Virus record (IMG/VR): IMGVR_UViG_3300030390_000715 | Location: 88,754-152,753 of that record | Origin: a virus | Direction: 5' to 3' (one strand) | Length of the DNA stretch: 64,000 nt | In this document: piece after piece, positions 44,101 to 52,803 of the stretch | Layout: every line of letters begins with the position of its first letter | Position numbering within the stretch: the stretch's first letter is position 1 | Program-made: the position numbers and the translations under genes | The notes under the pieces: generated by a model | The model's input: only the letters and a program-made list of their open reading frames with translations | Told to the model about the DNA's origin: nothing | The model's database searches: none

Positions 44101-46121
44101 ACTTAGGATTCATTCTTGACGGCTTGATTCATGACTTGACATACTTCGGTAATGTCGGATCGGTGACTAACGCAAGATCATATTTCGTGGGTGCTGTGGC
44201 TCAACTTGGTAGCGCCGACGAGGTAACATTCACATCAAACGCTTTGACATACCTCGATCTTGCTATTGGGCAAGTCATTCTCAAAACATTCACAGGTCAA
44301 GATACTGTCGCTGATGCAGGCACTGCGGCAGAGGGAGTTGTCGTTAATGACCTGATCTCTATTATCGAAGCACCAATATTAGCGGGTACGATTTCAGGAT
44401 TGAGAGCTACGGTATTGCCAGATTTCACTGGCATTGCTTCGAGTACTACAGTCGACTACGGATTGATTCTAGCACAAAAAGCGACGATCACTAGTCAAGC
44501 ATTGACACATGTTGATCTAAACGGTTCAACGACTTACGATAAAGTCAGATGTCGCAGAGATACAGGCTTTATAGTTGACGCTCTGACACATGACGTATTG
44601 TATGGCGGAACACACGGTACGACTATTAATGCCCGAGCTTATTATGTTGGAGCTGTCGCTCAGTTACCGGCTGATCAACAAGCGGCTACTCAAGCGACAT
44701 ACGAACACCTGAAAACAATAGTGGGACAGCTTATCACTAACACACTGACGAGCAATCTATCCACAGGTGCTGATCTAACTGGCAATGCAAGCCAATATGC
44801 TACTGTATCAGAGAAGACTACGCTAGACTCCCTTATCACGATAATAGTTGATGTTATAGCCGCAGGCAATCTCGACGCTCTACCGGCAGTGGTACAGCCT
44901 AATCTAATTAGTCGAGGTGTTTCTGTATCATTAAGAAATGCCGTCACAGCTACTAAAGCTATTCAGGATTTCTTGATACTTCAGTCGGTTAAGTCTGCGA
45001 AGAATACTGGTGATACAACAATCTTTTTGAAGTCTGGCGATTACACGATTAATAATCCTGTTAAGTTACCTCCTAAGACTGCGATTGTCGGTGATAACTT
45101 GCGAACCACTACAGTTAGACCTAAGAGTGTGGATTCTGATCTCTTCTACGTAGACAACGGCACTTTCATAAAAGACTTGACCTTTCGAGATCATCAAAAC
45201 TTAGCGGCTTGTGTTGCATTCGACCCTAGTGTTGATAGCTCAAGAGCCGGACCATTCATTGTACAATCACCTTATGTTCAAAACTGTACTTCTATTACTA
45301 ACGACGGTGTTGGTATGAGAATTGACGGTTCTAAATGTTCGGGTTTGAAGTCGATGGTATCTGATGCATTCACTCAGTACAACGCGGCAGGTATTGGTGT
45401 TCATCTACTAAATCGCGGTTTTGCTCAGTTGGTTTCTATATTCACAATTTCTACTGAAACCTCTATTCTCGCTGAAACTGGTGGTCAATGTTCTATCACT
45501 AACAGTAACGCTTCGTTCGGTGATTTCGGGCTAGTCGCAAGAGGTACTTCTGGTATTCTATATGACGGGCAATTAGACTCGGATTATCCTATATTCACTA
45601 CTTCACTGCGTTTGAGAAATGTTATAAATAGAGACAGTGACGATTATATCACTGCATTCGGTGCTTCTAAACTGCCTAATTATGGCGATACAATGAAGTT
45701 TGATTCCGAAGAGTATTACTACACTGTAGTTGGTGTGGATTCGGTTGATGTAGATAAGTATGATATAACATTCGAGCCACCTTTGAATTCGTTGAAAGCT
45801 AAAGATCAGAACATGACCTTTAGACAACGATCATTGATTGCTTCAAGTTCGCACACGTTTGAATATGTTGGTTCGGGAACAAACACGTTCACAGCTATAC
45901 CTCAGAATGGTGGTATACCTAAGCCCGAGCGTGAAGTGGTATTTGACTCTGCAACGAATGCAGGTTTAGTTGTATTCACTTCGACGGATCAGATGGGTGA
46001 CTTTAGAATCGGATCAGAACTAACTATTAAAAGACAGGAAGGTAGAATCGTAGGTGAGACATTCGAAAGATCACTATATGCTATTCTAACTCCATATATT
46101 CTAGCACTAGAAGGTAACTAA
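41190..46121 (+). CDS. Giant appendage protein: eight Cys-containing helical repeats plus beta-helix
   Basis: A 1643-residue protein that starts with TTG (41190) nine bases after AGGAG. The N-terminus (RRTNVPGQVPGITDIDLGEV, GKMYIKRD) is a tail-fibre-attachment type. Then come eight repeats of a helical motif of the form YDxxKCxRDxGFIxDAxxxD followed by LxxGxN. Copies 1-4 end GTNYNxVTxGLAYxR; copies 5-8 end GGNxGSxxxARSYFVxGVxQL. They lie about residues 100-1120, spaced roughly 100-190 residues. Residues about 1265-1640 form a pectate-lyase-type beta-helix (GDYTINNPVKLPPKTAIVGD; DGVGMRIDGSKCSG). It may bind or cut a surface polysaccharide, but no catalytic residues were identified. Confidence 0.82.
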   Translation: MSTTKLLNRRTNVPGQVPGITDIDLGEVAINTHQGKMYIKRDKFGVVDVVQVGEDAVENVFYVSKSGEFGNSGTSLGDSFKTLDSAVSLITTLKSFAFDEAKCTRDFNFIFDGLYNDIAFGTNYNAVTSGHSYQRANANKVITDQLVPTRVSFNQARGAIGSVDEVKASTGESGALYRNNKHWSEIIDILVNGKQSTEQAHDVLEFPAPLVLTTPDADDAAIILQNNREWLKDELVVYISQNYPALSYDRVKCERDTGYIIDAIITDLMTGSNYNSVTAGLAYKRYLALPDYQSASTIDIWTFLRDRMLELSITEASKSKIIASVAEIADIMVNDVQAADIIVTPDTPATTTNRRNAASQIKNNKQLLIDQTVLYLAQTYPTIQNYDSTKCARDVGYIVDAITLDLMLGTNYNTVTSGLAYVRVNAIPAGQVEFTKGAWIILRDAINALSISTDSQDKVTASIAEINDIIDNGATSADTLIMPDSINTSVTRRNAADQLKNNNTFIIDEVIRNISENSPALTIDRAKCSRDVGLIVEAISRDLLFGTNYNSITAGLAYTRNNAIPADTVEGTVAVITAIGTITDGLAIDASTKTALKTSVKTVTDIITSGISINDIVFPTTINSSVNEERAHSQIQLNKTLLIDNYIAYITANYPSLVYDTARCRRDVGFILDGLSHDILYDGNTASRNVAFSYFVDGVSVLPAGQVTAILAAYANLNADLALVLAETLPNQDVTGSSQSGLLQVTTRLETLLNITINAITAGNIASVPLVENVDTTAIAEPMVKDYAAVVSSLAFIQTSAIAVYDLVGPVHYNRTKCRRDLTFILEALQHDILYGGNFGSFNIARSYFVDGVSQLGSSDEITASISAYLFLKTVVSSVVQETYTGQDTSGGLAGATEATTLDTLIDIIIDVVNAGNIDSIATRVLPDLTGITATDYNTINNAIVALKAEVIEYADWYGPVTYDRVKCKRDLGFILDGLIHDLTYFGNVGSVTNARSYFVGAVAQLGSADEVTFTSNALTYLDLAIGQVILKTFTGQDTVADAGTAAEGVVVNDLISIIEAPILAGTISGLRATVLPDFTGIASSTTVDYGLILAQKATITSQALTHVDLNGSTTYDKVRCRRDTGFIVDALTHDVLYGGTHGTTINARAYYVGAVAQLPADQQAATQATYEHLKTIVGQLITNTLTSNLSTGADLTGNASQYATVSEKTTLDSLITIIVDVIAAGNLDALPAVVQPNLISRGVSVSLRNAVTATKAIQDFLILQSVKSAKNTGDTTIFLKSGDYTINNPVKLPPKTAIVGDNLRTTTVRPKSVDSDLFYVDNGTFIKDLTFRDHQNLAACVAFDPSVDSSRAGPFIVQSPYVQNCTSITNDGVGMRIDGSKCSGLKSMVSDAFTQYNAAGIGVHLLNRGFAQLVSIFTISTETSILAETGGQCSITNSNASFGDFGLVARGTSGILYDGQLDSDYPIFTTSLRLRNVINRDSDDYITAFGASKLPNYGDTMKFDSEEYYYTVVGVDSVDVDKYDITFEPPLNSLKAKDQNMTFRQRSLIASSSHTFEYVGSGTNTFTAIPQNGGIPKPEREVVFDSATNAGLVVFTSTDQMGDFRIGSELTIKRQEGRIVGETFERSLYAILTPYILALEGN

Positions 46122-46125
46122 GAAC

Positions 46126-46491
46126 ATGGCAACTCCATTAAATGTATTCAAATCCGTTTCAGTAGCTATTACTGAAGGACCTATTACAGGTGACAGTGAT
46201 GTAGTTTACACAACTCCGAACGGTATCACAACTATTGTTTTGATGGCTCAGGTTGCTAACGTAGATTCTGATCAGCAAGTGCATGAAGTAACATTGAAGC
46301 AAGCCTCAGGTTCAGCGGCTACTCCTATTCATTTAGTTAGAGGATATAGAGTACAGCCTCGTGACGGTGTTAGTTTGACAACGGGCAAGTTGATCGTCGA
46401 AGAAAATGGTGTTATAAGATGTTCGACTTTAGCCGGTAGTGCAAACAAACTTGAACTCACATTAAGCTTCTTGGAATCATTAAATGGCTAA
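46126..46491 (+). CDS. Small structural protein
   Basis: A 121-residue beta-rich protein (SVSVAITEGPITGDSDVVYT, NGITTIVLMAQVANVDSD, VHEVTLKQASG). It has Thr-Thr-Gly and Gly-rich turns and no Cys in the core until CSTLAG. It seems to be a small virion protein of the type common between fibre genes of marine T4-likes. It overlaps the next gene by 8 nt. Confidence 0.65.
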   Translation: MATPLNVFKSVSVAITEGPITGDSDVVYTTPNGITTIVLMAQVANVDSDQQVHEVTLKQASGSAATPIHLVRGYRVQPRDGVSLTTGKLIVEENGVIRCSTLAGSANKLELTLSFLESLNG

Positions 46492-47716
46492 TTCTATCAA
46501 GTCGATTCTCGGAAGTGTACCCAAAAGGGCTGTAGAGAATTTAGATTCGAATCGTTATGAATACATAACGCTCGACCAAACAGAGCCAAGCCCAGGCAAT
46601 CCTTCTACTGATGGTCAACTATATTCGTCAAAAGCAAATGGCGAAAGAGGCTGGACTTCTGTACCTAGAATTAGTGGTCTAGAGTTTATCGATCAAGCTC
46701 TTGACTCAGGTGGTGCTACAGACTTATATGCCTTGTTCTTAAAAGGTGATCCTTCGGTCTCTAACGGATTGCACGATAGCGTAGTTTTTAGAAAGCTTAA
46801 TCTTGGCGCATTCTCTGATACCGAGACATTACAGTCGGTGACCGACCGCGGTGATAGTACCAACGTGTACGTCAAGTTTACTGGTGGTCTCGAAGCTGAT
46901 AGTGTTCTGATTCTCGGCAACTTGACTGTTCTGGGCACACAGACGATTTTGAACACAGAAATCGTCGAGATAAAAGACTTAAATATATTACTCGCTAAAG
47001 GTTCAGCGACTAATGCTCAGGCTAACGGTGCTGGTATAACTATAGACGGATCGTTCGCAGAGTTAAGTTATAAGTCTGTCGACAATTCTTGGAATATGAA
47101 TCGAAAACTCAACCTCGATTCTGGACTAGATGTTTCTGGTCCAAGCACTATGGATTCTGCTACAATTACAAATGATTTTGTGATTGAGAATGTTCCGTCA
47201 TCGGTCACTGCTGTAGTTGGTCTTTTCTTAGATCCTTCGACTAATCAAGTTGTTTCAAGAACAATCTCGACCGATATTCTCGACGGTACTGTTAAGCTAA
47301 CGAATGTCATTACAAAAAATAACGATCAAACATATTACCCTGCATTCGTTAGTGTTTTAAACGGTGCTGATAGTGCGGCTGTCGATAGTGATTTATCCTA
47401 CAATCCATCACAGAATAGACTTACAGTACGCAATTTATCTCTTCGAGGTATTTCGTTAGATGCAACTACCGATGATGTACTTGTAATATCTGCGAATGAT
47501 TCAGTAGCATTTAGGCAACTAGGTGCATTAGCATATCGGGACTCAGAGGAAGATACTTTAGCAACCGTTGTTTCTAGAGGTAACACTACTCTAGACAGTG
47601 TTGAGTTTGGTAAGGTAACAGTGAATGGTGATCTGAAAGCTTCAAGGTATTATGATCCTTCTGATAGACAGTTATTAATTTACGATTCCCTGGGTGCCAC
47701 TCTTTGGGGTGCATAA
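46484..47716 (+). CDS. Tail fibre / appendage protein
   Basis: A 410-residue protein. The N-terminus (SIKSILGSVPKRAVENLDSN, YITLDQTEPSPGNPSTDGQL) leads to a repetitive beta segment. The fibre signature GNLTVLGTQTILNTEIVEIK, then DLNILLAKGSATNAQANGAG is seen in many phage fibres. A second part (DLSYNPSQNRLTVRNLSLRG, DSEEDTLATVVSRGNTTLDS) contains sequence shared with other fibre genes here. Its stop lies in a late-promoter-like element. Confidence 0.7.
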   Translation: MANSIKSILGSVPKRAVENLDSNRYEYITLDQTEPSPGNPSTDGQLYSSKANGERGWTSVPRISGLEFIDQALDSGGATDLYALFLKGDPSVSNGLHDSVVFRKLNLGAFSDTETLQSVTDRGDSTNVYVKFTGGLEADSVLILGNLTVLGTQTILNTEIVEIKDLNILLAKGSATNAQANGAGITIDGSFAELSYKSVDNSWNMNRKLNLDSGLDVSGPSTMDSATITNDFVIENVPSSVTAVVGLFLDPSTNQVVSRTISTDILDGTVKLTNVITKNNDQTYYPAFVSVLNGADSAAVDSDLSYNPSQNRLTVRNLSLRGISLDATTDDVLVISANDSVAFRQLGALAYRDSEEDTLATVVSRGNTTLDSVEFGKVTVNGDLKASRYYDPSDRQLLIYDSLGATLWGA

Positions 47717-47719
47717 ATA
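47712..47719 (+). promoter_or_regulatory. Late promoter for the neck genes
   Basis: CATAAATA, one base from the T4 consensus, covering the TAA stop of the fibre gene and 23 bases before the gp13 ATG. Confidence 0.65.
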
Positions 47720-47742
47720 AACGTATAATTTCGGAGAAATAA

Positions 47743-48501
47743 ATGGCTAGCCCAACAACACGACAAACCTTAATCGATTTCTGCCTACGTAGGTTAGGGG
47801 AACCAGTGATTGAGATAAATGTGGATGAAGATCAGGTCGAAGATAAAGTCGATGACGCTCTTCAGAAATACCAAGAGTTTCATAGCGATGCGACTCTTAG
47901 AACGTATATAAAACATCAAATAACGGCTACGGATATAAGCAATGGTTGGATTCCTCTGCCATCTTCTGTTCAATGGGTCAAGCGATTGTTTCCTATTAAT
48001 ACTACATTCGGTTCTGGTGGCGGTGATATGTTTAATATCAAGTATCAGATGATGTTTAATAATATGGGAGACTTTTTGAGTTTCGCAGGTGACTTGAGTT
48101 ACATCTATCAGATGGAACAATATATGAGCCTAATCGATTCTCAACTATCGGGCTTGCCTCAAGTTAGACATGCTCGTAGACAAGAGCGTTTATATATTGA
48201 TGGTGATTTAACAGACGGTGATATCCTTGAAGGCGATTTCGTTATCGCTGAAGTCTATCAAATAATTGATCCTAATGTATATAATACTATCTGGAATGAT
48301 ATGTTCATAAAGGATTATACTACACAATTAATAAAACAGCAATGGGGCATTAACATGTCCAAATTCGAGGGTATGCAACTTCCAGGTGGTGTCACGGTTA
48401 GTGGTCGCCAAATGTATGAAGATGCCACTGCCGAACTAGAAAGATTGGAAGAGAAACTTCGACTTGAGCAAGAATTGCCTGTCGATTTCTTCATAGGATA
48501 A
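47743..48501 (+). CDS. 13: Neck protein gp13
   Basis: A 252-residue head-tail connector protein. It starts with the family pattern TTRQTLIDFCLRRLGEPVIE and DEDQVEDKVDDALQKYQEFH, and continues with DPNVYNTIWNDMFIKDYTTQ and LIKQQWGINMSKFEGMQLPG. T4 gp13 has about 309 residues. In T4 it joins gp14 to form the neck ring between portal and tail terminator. gp14 starts two bases after its stop. Confidence 0.95.
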   Translation: MASPTTRQTLIDFCLRRLGEPVIEINVDEDQVEDKVDDALQKYQEFHSDATLRTYIKHQITATDISNGWIPLPSSVQWVKRLFPINTTFGSGGGDMFNIKYQMMFNNMGDFLSFAGDLSYIYQMEQYMSLIDSQLSGLPQVRHARRQERLYIDGDLTDGDILEGDFVIAEVYQIIDPNVYNTIWNDMFIKDYTTQLIKQQWGINMSKFEGMQLPGGVTVSGRQMYEDATAELERLEEKLRLEQELPVDFFIG

Positions 48502-48503
48502 CA

Positions 48504-49406
48504 ATGGCAACTAATCTTTACTTCTCACAAGGCAGACAGTCCGAGCAATTACTATACGAAGATATCATTATCGAATCTTTGAAAATGTACGGGCAGGACG
48601 TTTACTATATTCCGCGCGACTTAGTTAACAAAGACACCATCTTTGGCGACGATAGTACCTCACGTTTCGATGCCGCTTATCGTATAGAAATGTACGTCGA
48701 AGGCGTCGAAGGTTTTGATGGTGACGGTGACTTATTCGCTAAGTTTGGTGTCGAGATAAGAGATGCCGCTACATTTATTATGGCACGTAGACGATGGCTT
48801 AATACTGTAGGTACCGTCGAGAATGCATTAGACGAGCCGTTTTATCGCCCACGCGAAGGCGATTTAATAGTGTTGACTCTTTCTAATTCTATTTTTGAGA
48901 TACAGAAGGTAGAAGACGAATCACCGTTTTATCAATTGAAGGATTTACCTGTATTCCGTATGAGATGTGAATTGTTTGAATATAATGATGAAGATTTTGA
49001 TACGGGTGTTGCCGCGATTGATGCCGTTGAATCAGCACATGCATATACTACAATTCTCACATTCGATCAAACAACATTCTCAATTGCTAATAGTACATAC
49101 ACTCTTGGCGAAGAATTAAGTCAGGATAATGGCACGTACACCATGAAAGGTGAAGTCGCTCATATTGACGCGTCTGTTCCTGGTACATATAAACTATCGA
49201 TAGCGCATACTGGTGCGACTGACGGTGAATATCATGTATGGTCAACCACCGATCCTGTCGTCGGAGCGGATTCACTTGTATCTGAAATACCACTTACTAA
49301 CACTGGTGAAGATTTACAAGAGGGTAATCAAAACGATATCTTTGATGATGTTGCTGATGACTTTATGGACTTTTCAGAGTCTAATCCGTTTGGAGATCCT
49401 ATCTAA
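48504..49406 (+). CDS. 14: Neck protein gp14
   Basis: A 300-residue neck ring protein. The pattern LYEDIIIESLKMYGQDVYYI, DLVNKDTIFGDDSTSRFDAA, YRIEMYVEGVEGFDGDGDLF, AKFGVEIRDAATFIMARRRW is diagnostic for gp14. The C-terminal 100 residues (about 180-290) form a beta-rich, acidic extension; T4 gp14 has about 256 residues. It overlaps gp15 by one base (TAATG). Confidence 0.95.
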   Translation: MATNLYFSQGRQSEQLLYEDIIIESLKMYGQDVYYIPRDLVNKDTIFGDDSTSRFDAAYRIEMYVEGVEGFDGDGDLFAKFGVEIRDAATFIMARRRWLNTVGTVENALDEPFYRPREGDLIVLTLSNSIFEIQKVEDESPFYQLKDLPVFRMRCELFEYNDEDFDTGVAAIDAVESAHAYTTILTFDQTTFSIANSTYTLGEELSQDNGTYTMKGEVAHIDASVPGTYKLSIAHTGATDGEYHVWSTTDPVVGADSLVSEIPLTNTGEDLQEGNQNDIFDDVADDFMDFSESNPFGDPI

Positions 49407-50689
49407 TGTTCGGCACTCATTTTTATCACCAAAGAATTCGAAAGGCTGTAGCTGTATTTGGTTCACTGTTTAATAACCTTAATGTTATACGCAAGAATAG
49501 CACAGGCGAAGTAATTAGTCAAGTAAAAGTTCCTCTTTCTTATGCACCCAAAAGAGACTTTATAGCTCGAATGGATGAAATGCTCAATACAGAAACGAAC
49601 GAAAGACAAATAGCATTGAAGTTGCCAAGAATGTCGTTCGAGATTGTCGCGCTTCAGCATGATCCAACTAGACAAATGCCTAGAAATAACACATGCATAA
49701 AAGCACCTTCGACATATAACGGTAAAGCTACGCAGTTATATTCTCCTGTACCGTACAACGTATACTTTCAGCTAAATGTCTATGGAAAAAGTCAAGACGA
49801 TGTTCTTCAGATAATCGAACAGATCGTACCGTATTTTACACCGACATATACTGTAACAGTAAAGCCGCTCGATGATTTCGATGTTAAAGAAGACACTCCT
49901 ATAGCATTAACAGGACTAACCTTTTCTGATGACTACGAAGGCTCTATCGAACAACGACGATCAATAATCTATACATTAGATTTCGAAATGAAAATGAATA
50001 TGTGGGCAAACAATAATACAGCAAAAAGCAAGAAAATCATTGAATCTGCTACTGTATCTGTTACTGATATGGACGGTAATAACCTGTTCGATACTAAAGT
50101 GTTAGCCAATGTAATAACAGGAAATAGCGGTGTACTTGCAACTGAAGATGCTGGTACTATCACCGAAATCCTAAAGATCGAAAATATTCAGAGTGCGGTT
50201 TCAACTGTCTCGGCTTCTTCACCCACATCTGGTGTCGCCTCTGCAACGATCATCGGTGTTGTTACATCAGGAGGCACTACCTCAGCGAATGTCTCATGGG
50301 TCTATACTCCTGATCCAGACTTTTCGGGTAGCGATTCGTTTGTCATTACATTAAATCTTGTCGACGGAACGAGCAATACAGTGACAATTAATACCACGGT
50401 CACTGACGCCGTGATTGATGGAATTAGCGATGCGTTCGCAATTACACTTAATACGACTACCGCTATTAATGTCGGTGCTAACGATACATTCGAGTCTGCT
50501 ACGGTTGTTTATACGATACCAGTTGGTGGACAACCCGACAACGGTTCGGTGACAATAACTAATTCAGCTACCGGTGCTATGACTTATACGCCCGAGACAG
50601 GATTCGTGGGAACAGATGTATTCACCTATACAGCTACGCCCGCTACTGGTCAAGCAGAAAATGTAAGTGTTACATTAACAGTGACATAA
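49406..50689 (+). CDS. 15: Tail completion/sheath stabiliser gp15 with Ig-like extension
   Basis: A 427-residue protein. Residues 1-210 are a gp15 (tail terminator) domain: FGTHFYHQRIRKAVAVFGSL, KVPLSYAPKRDFIARMDEML, QLYSPVPYNVYFQLNVYGKS and SIIYTLDFEMKMNMWANNNT. The rest (about 215-427) is an extra region of about two bacterial Ig/cadherin-like domains (YTPDPDFSGSDSFVITLNLV; TYTPETGFVGTDVFTYTATP). T4 gp15 has about 272 residues and no such domains. They would form a crown around the tail top and may bind host or decorate the neck. Confidence 0.92.
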   Translation: MFGTHFYHQRIRKAVAVFGSLFNNLNVIRKNSTGEVISQVKVPLSYAPKRDFIARMDEMLNTETNERQIALKLPRMSFEIVALQHDPTRQMPRNNTCIKAPSTYNGKATQLYSPVPYNVYFQLNVYGKSQDDVLQIIEQIVPYFTPTYTVTVKPLDDFDVKEDTPIALTGLTFSDDYEGSIEQRRSIIYTLDFEMKMNMWANNNTAKSKKIIESATVSVTDMDGNNLFDTKVLANVITGNSGVLATEDAGTITEILKIENIQSAVSTVSASSPTSGVASATIIGVVTSGGTTSANVSWVYTPDPDFSGSDSFVITLNLVDGTSNTVTINTTVTDAVIDGISDAFAITLNTTTAINVGANDTFESATVVYTIPVGGQPDNGSVTITNSATGAMTYTPETGFVGTDVFTYTATPATGQAENVSVTLTVT

Positions 50690-50694
50690 AACAG

Positions 50695-50702
50695 TATAAA
50701 TA
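50695..50702 (+). promoter_or_regulatory. T4-type late promoter
   Basis: A perfect TATAAATA six bases after the gp15 stop and 29 bases before the next ATG. Confidence 0.85.
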
Positions 50703-50731
50703 GAATAAGAAATACAATCTGAGGAAGTGAC

Positions 50732-52309
50732 ATGGCAGGCGTAAAGGTAACCGATTTAGACTCCGCAACTGGCGTACCAGCGGTAGATGATATTCTAATA
50801 ATTGTCGATAGAGACACGAATATCACAAAACAAATTAAAGCTGGCGACCTGCTTTTAGGGCAAACAGCTAACCAGTCGAATCAAGTTTTTCTAACAACCT
50901 CTACCGAAGCAAACAATAAAGTTTTCTTTGGTAATGGCGCTAACGGTGAATACGACTCGGTAAATATCAGCGACGATTTTACGTATGACGCAAGCACAGG
51001 CGAGTTAGCGGCAACGCGCTTTGCTGGTAGCGGAGCTGATCTGACTGACTTACCCACAAATGCTCCTGTTGTTAATGCTGTCGATGCTGGCGCAGATGAC
51101 GATGGTTATCATCTAATGATTCGTAAAGCCGCTACTGGTGAGGATAGCGTACAGACTGCTAGTAATTTACTATTTAATCCTAATACTGGTATTTTTAGTG
51201 CTCCTTTTGTTGCAGGTGATGGCAGCCAGCTAACAGGCGTAAAGGCAGATAGTGCGCTAGTAGCCGCTTCTGCTTTAAGCGCGAACTTTGCTGTCGATGC
51301 CACGAACGCAGATAGTGCGCTAGTAGCCGCTTCTGCTTTATTAGCGGCTCGTGCAACAATCGCAGATAGTGCCGCGCTTGCGGCTCTAGCAGTTCGAGCA
51401 AACTTAGCCACTTACGCACTTGCCGCAGATAGTGCAATAGCATCTTCTACCACACTATTAGCAGATAGAAGTACAAACGTCATTGCTGTAGCCGCTACCA
51501 GTGAAACTGCTGTTTATCCTATTTTAGTTGATGGTCTTACGGGCAAACAACTGCCACTCACAGACGGTGCTCTAGTTTATGATCCACAGACCGAAACATT
51601 ATCAGTAACAAATATTACTGGTGATGGTTCTGGATTAACAAACTTACCGCTTACTGCTAGTGGTGTTGTTGCGACGGCTGTTAATGTTACTCCTACCGCA
51701 GTAGCCGCCTCACACTCTATCATATTTACACAAAGCCCGACTGGTGTAGATAGCGTAAACACTGACCCAGATTTTACATATAATCCATCGACCAATCTAT
51801 TATCTGTTCTCAACATAGCTGGTAACGGTTCTTTGTTAACAGAAGTTCCGGCTGTATCAATCACATCTAAAACAGGTCCTAGCACAGGTACACAATACCT
51901 ATTAATGAAGGCTAACCAGACGGGCGATGATTCAGTAACTACCGATGCGGGCGCAGTATGGGACGCGGCTACTGATACTATGTCATTTACTAATGTAGCA
52001 GGTAACGGAGCTGGATTAACTAACGTGGCGGCTCTTTCAGCTACTAATGCCACAAACATTGCTGTAACTTCTGTCGATAGTAACGCTACGTACTACATAC
52101 ATTTCGGCTCTGGTGCTTCAGGTAATGATAACGTAAACGTCGATTTGGATCTTACGTATAATCCAAGCACTAATGTTTTGGGTGCTGACAATCTTTTTGT
52201 CTCTGATAGCGCAGGATTATGGTCTGGCACTGCGCCAGTGACAACTAATGACGCTATCAATAGATTAGCATATCGAGTTAAAGTTCTGAATGGCGGAACA
52301 CCCGCATAA
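50732..52309 (+). CDS. Appendage/fibre protein with Ala-rich repeats
   Basis: A 525-residue virion-type protein. The N-terminus (GVKVTDLDSATGVPAVDDIL) is a domain shared with the 52348 gene in short form (DIKLSALPTLTQSEDGDFLV). The middle has repeated phrases around ADSALVAASAL and FAVDATNADSAL, probably a coiled or beta-fibre shaft; one unit of 33 bases recurs exactly at 51245 and 51308. Later the beta units YNPSTNLLSVLNIAGNGSLL, DAGADDDGYHLMI and TSVDSNATYYIHFGSGASGN recur. It ends with a short GGTPA tail. Function: probably a fibre of unknown position. Confidence 0.7.
   Translation: MAGVKVTDLDSATGVPAVDDILIIVDRDTNITKQIKAGDLLLGQTANQSNQVFLTTSTEANNKVFFGNGANGEYDSVNISDDFTYDASTGELAATRFAGSGADLTDLPTNAPVVNAVDAGADDDGYHLMIRKAATGEDSVQTASNLLFNPNTGIFSAPFVAGDGSQLTGVKADSALVAASALSANFAVDATNADSALVAASALLAARATIADSAALAALAVRANLATYALAADSAIASSTTLLADRSTNVIAVAATSETAVYPILVDGLTGKQLPLTDGALVYDPQTETLSVTNITGDGSGLTNLPLTASGVVATAVNVTPTAVAASHSIIFTQSPTGVDSVNTDPDFTYNPSTNLLSVLNIAGNGSLLTEVPAVSITSKTGPSTGTQYLLMKANQTGDDSVTTDAGAVWDAATDTMSFTNVAGNGAGLTNVAALSATNATNIAVTSVDSNATYYIHFGSGASGNDNVNVDLDLTYNPSTNVLGADNLFVSDSAGLWSGTAPVTTNDAINRLAYRVKVLNGGTPA
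51245..51340 (+). repeat. Exact 33-bp in-frame repeat, 63-bp period
   Basis: The same 33 bases start at 51245 and 51308; they encode the ADSALVAASAL phrase. Identity at third codon positions shows a recent duplication. Confidence 0.9.
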
Positions 52310-52316
52310 GAACGCA

Positions 52317-52324
52317 ACTAAATA
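52317..52324 (+). promoter_or_regulatory. Late-promoter-like element
   Basis: ACTAAATA, two differences from TATAAATA, 23 bases before the next ATG. A second example of the CTAAATA variant seen at 41147 and, on the minus strand, at 12311. Confidence 0.4.
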
Positions 52325-52347
52325 ACAGAAAGTAATGAGGAAATGAA

Positions 52348-52803
52348 ATGGCAGACATTAAGTTATCAGCCCTACCAACACTAACACAGTCCGAAGACGG
52401 CGACTTCCTTGTAATCAATGATGCCAGTACAGGCTCGACTAAGAAGATTACTCGACTTAATTTGATTGGTCATTTAGCTACGCAAATTCGCGATTCTGCT
52501 GATGGTGGTATTGTCATTCCTAATGGTGATCTCACCATCGCGAACGAGCTAAAAGCTGGAGGAGACATATCAACTGCTGGTAAAGTCAAGTTTGGTATGC
52601 TAACAGATTTTGTAAGCGGCTCATATGCAACTGGTATTGTTGATAGCGAAGGTGGAATGGTGTTAGTCGATAGCGCAGTTCCAACAACATTAGCCGCAAG
52701 AGCATATTCTCCTGCTGATACAACAAAATGGACAGGCACTGATCCTACTACGATAAAAGAAGCATTAGATAGAATAGCGGCTGCCCTTGGTCCTATAGCA
52801 TAA
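52348..52803 (+). CDS. Small appendage protein
   Basis: A 151-residue protein with the same N-terminal motif as the 525-residue fibre gene before it (IKLSALPTLTQSEDGDFLVI, STGSTKKITRLNLIGHL). It then has a short beta part (IVIPNGDLTIANELKAGGDI) and ends with PTTIKEALDRIAAALGPIA, a helix that occurs at the end of several fibre genes. It may be a short fibre or an adaptor. It touches the next start (TAATG). Confidence 0.65.
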   Translation: MADIKLSALPTLTQSEDGDFLVINDASTGSTKKITRLNLIGHLATQIRDSADGGIVIPNGDLTIANELKAGGDISTAGKVKFGMLTDFVSGSYATGIVDSEGGMVLVDSAVPTTLAARAYSPADTTKWTGTDPTTIKEALDRIAAALGPIA

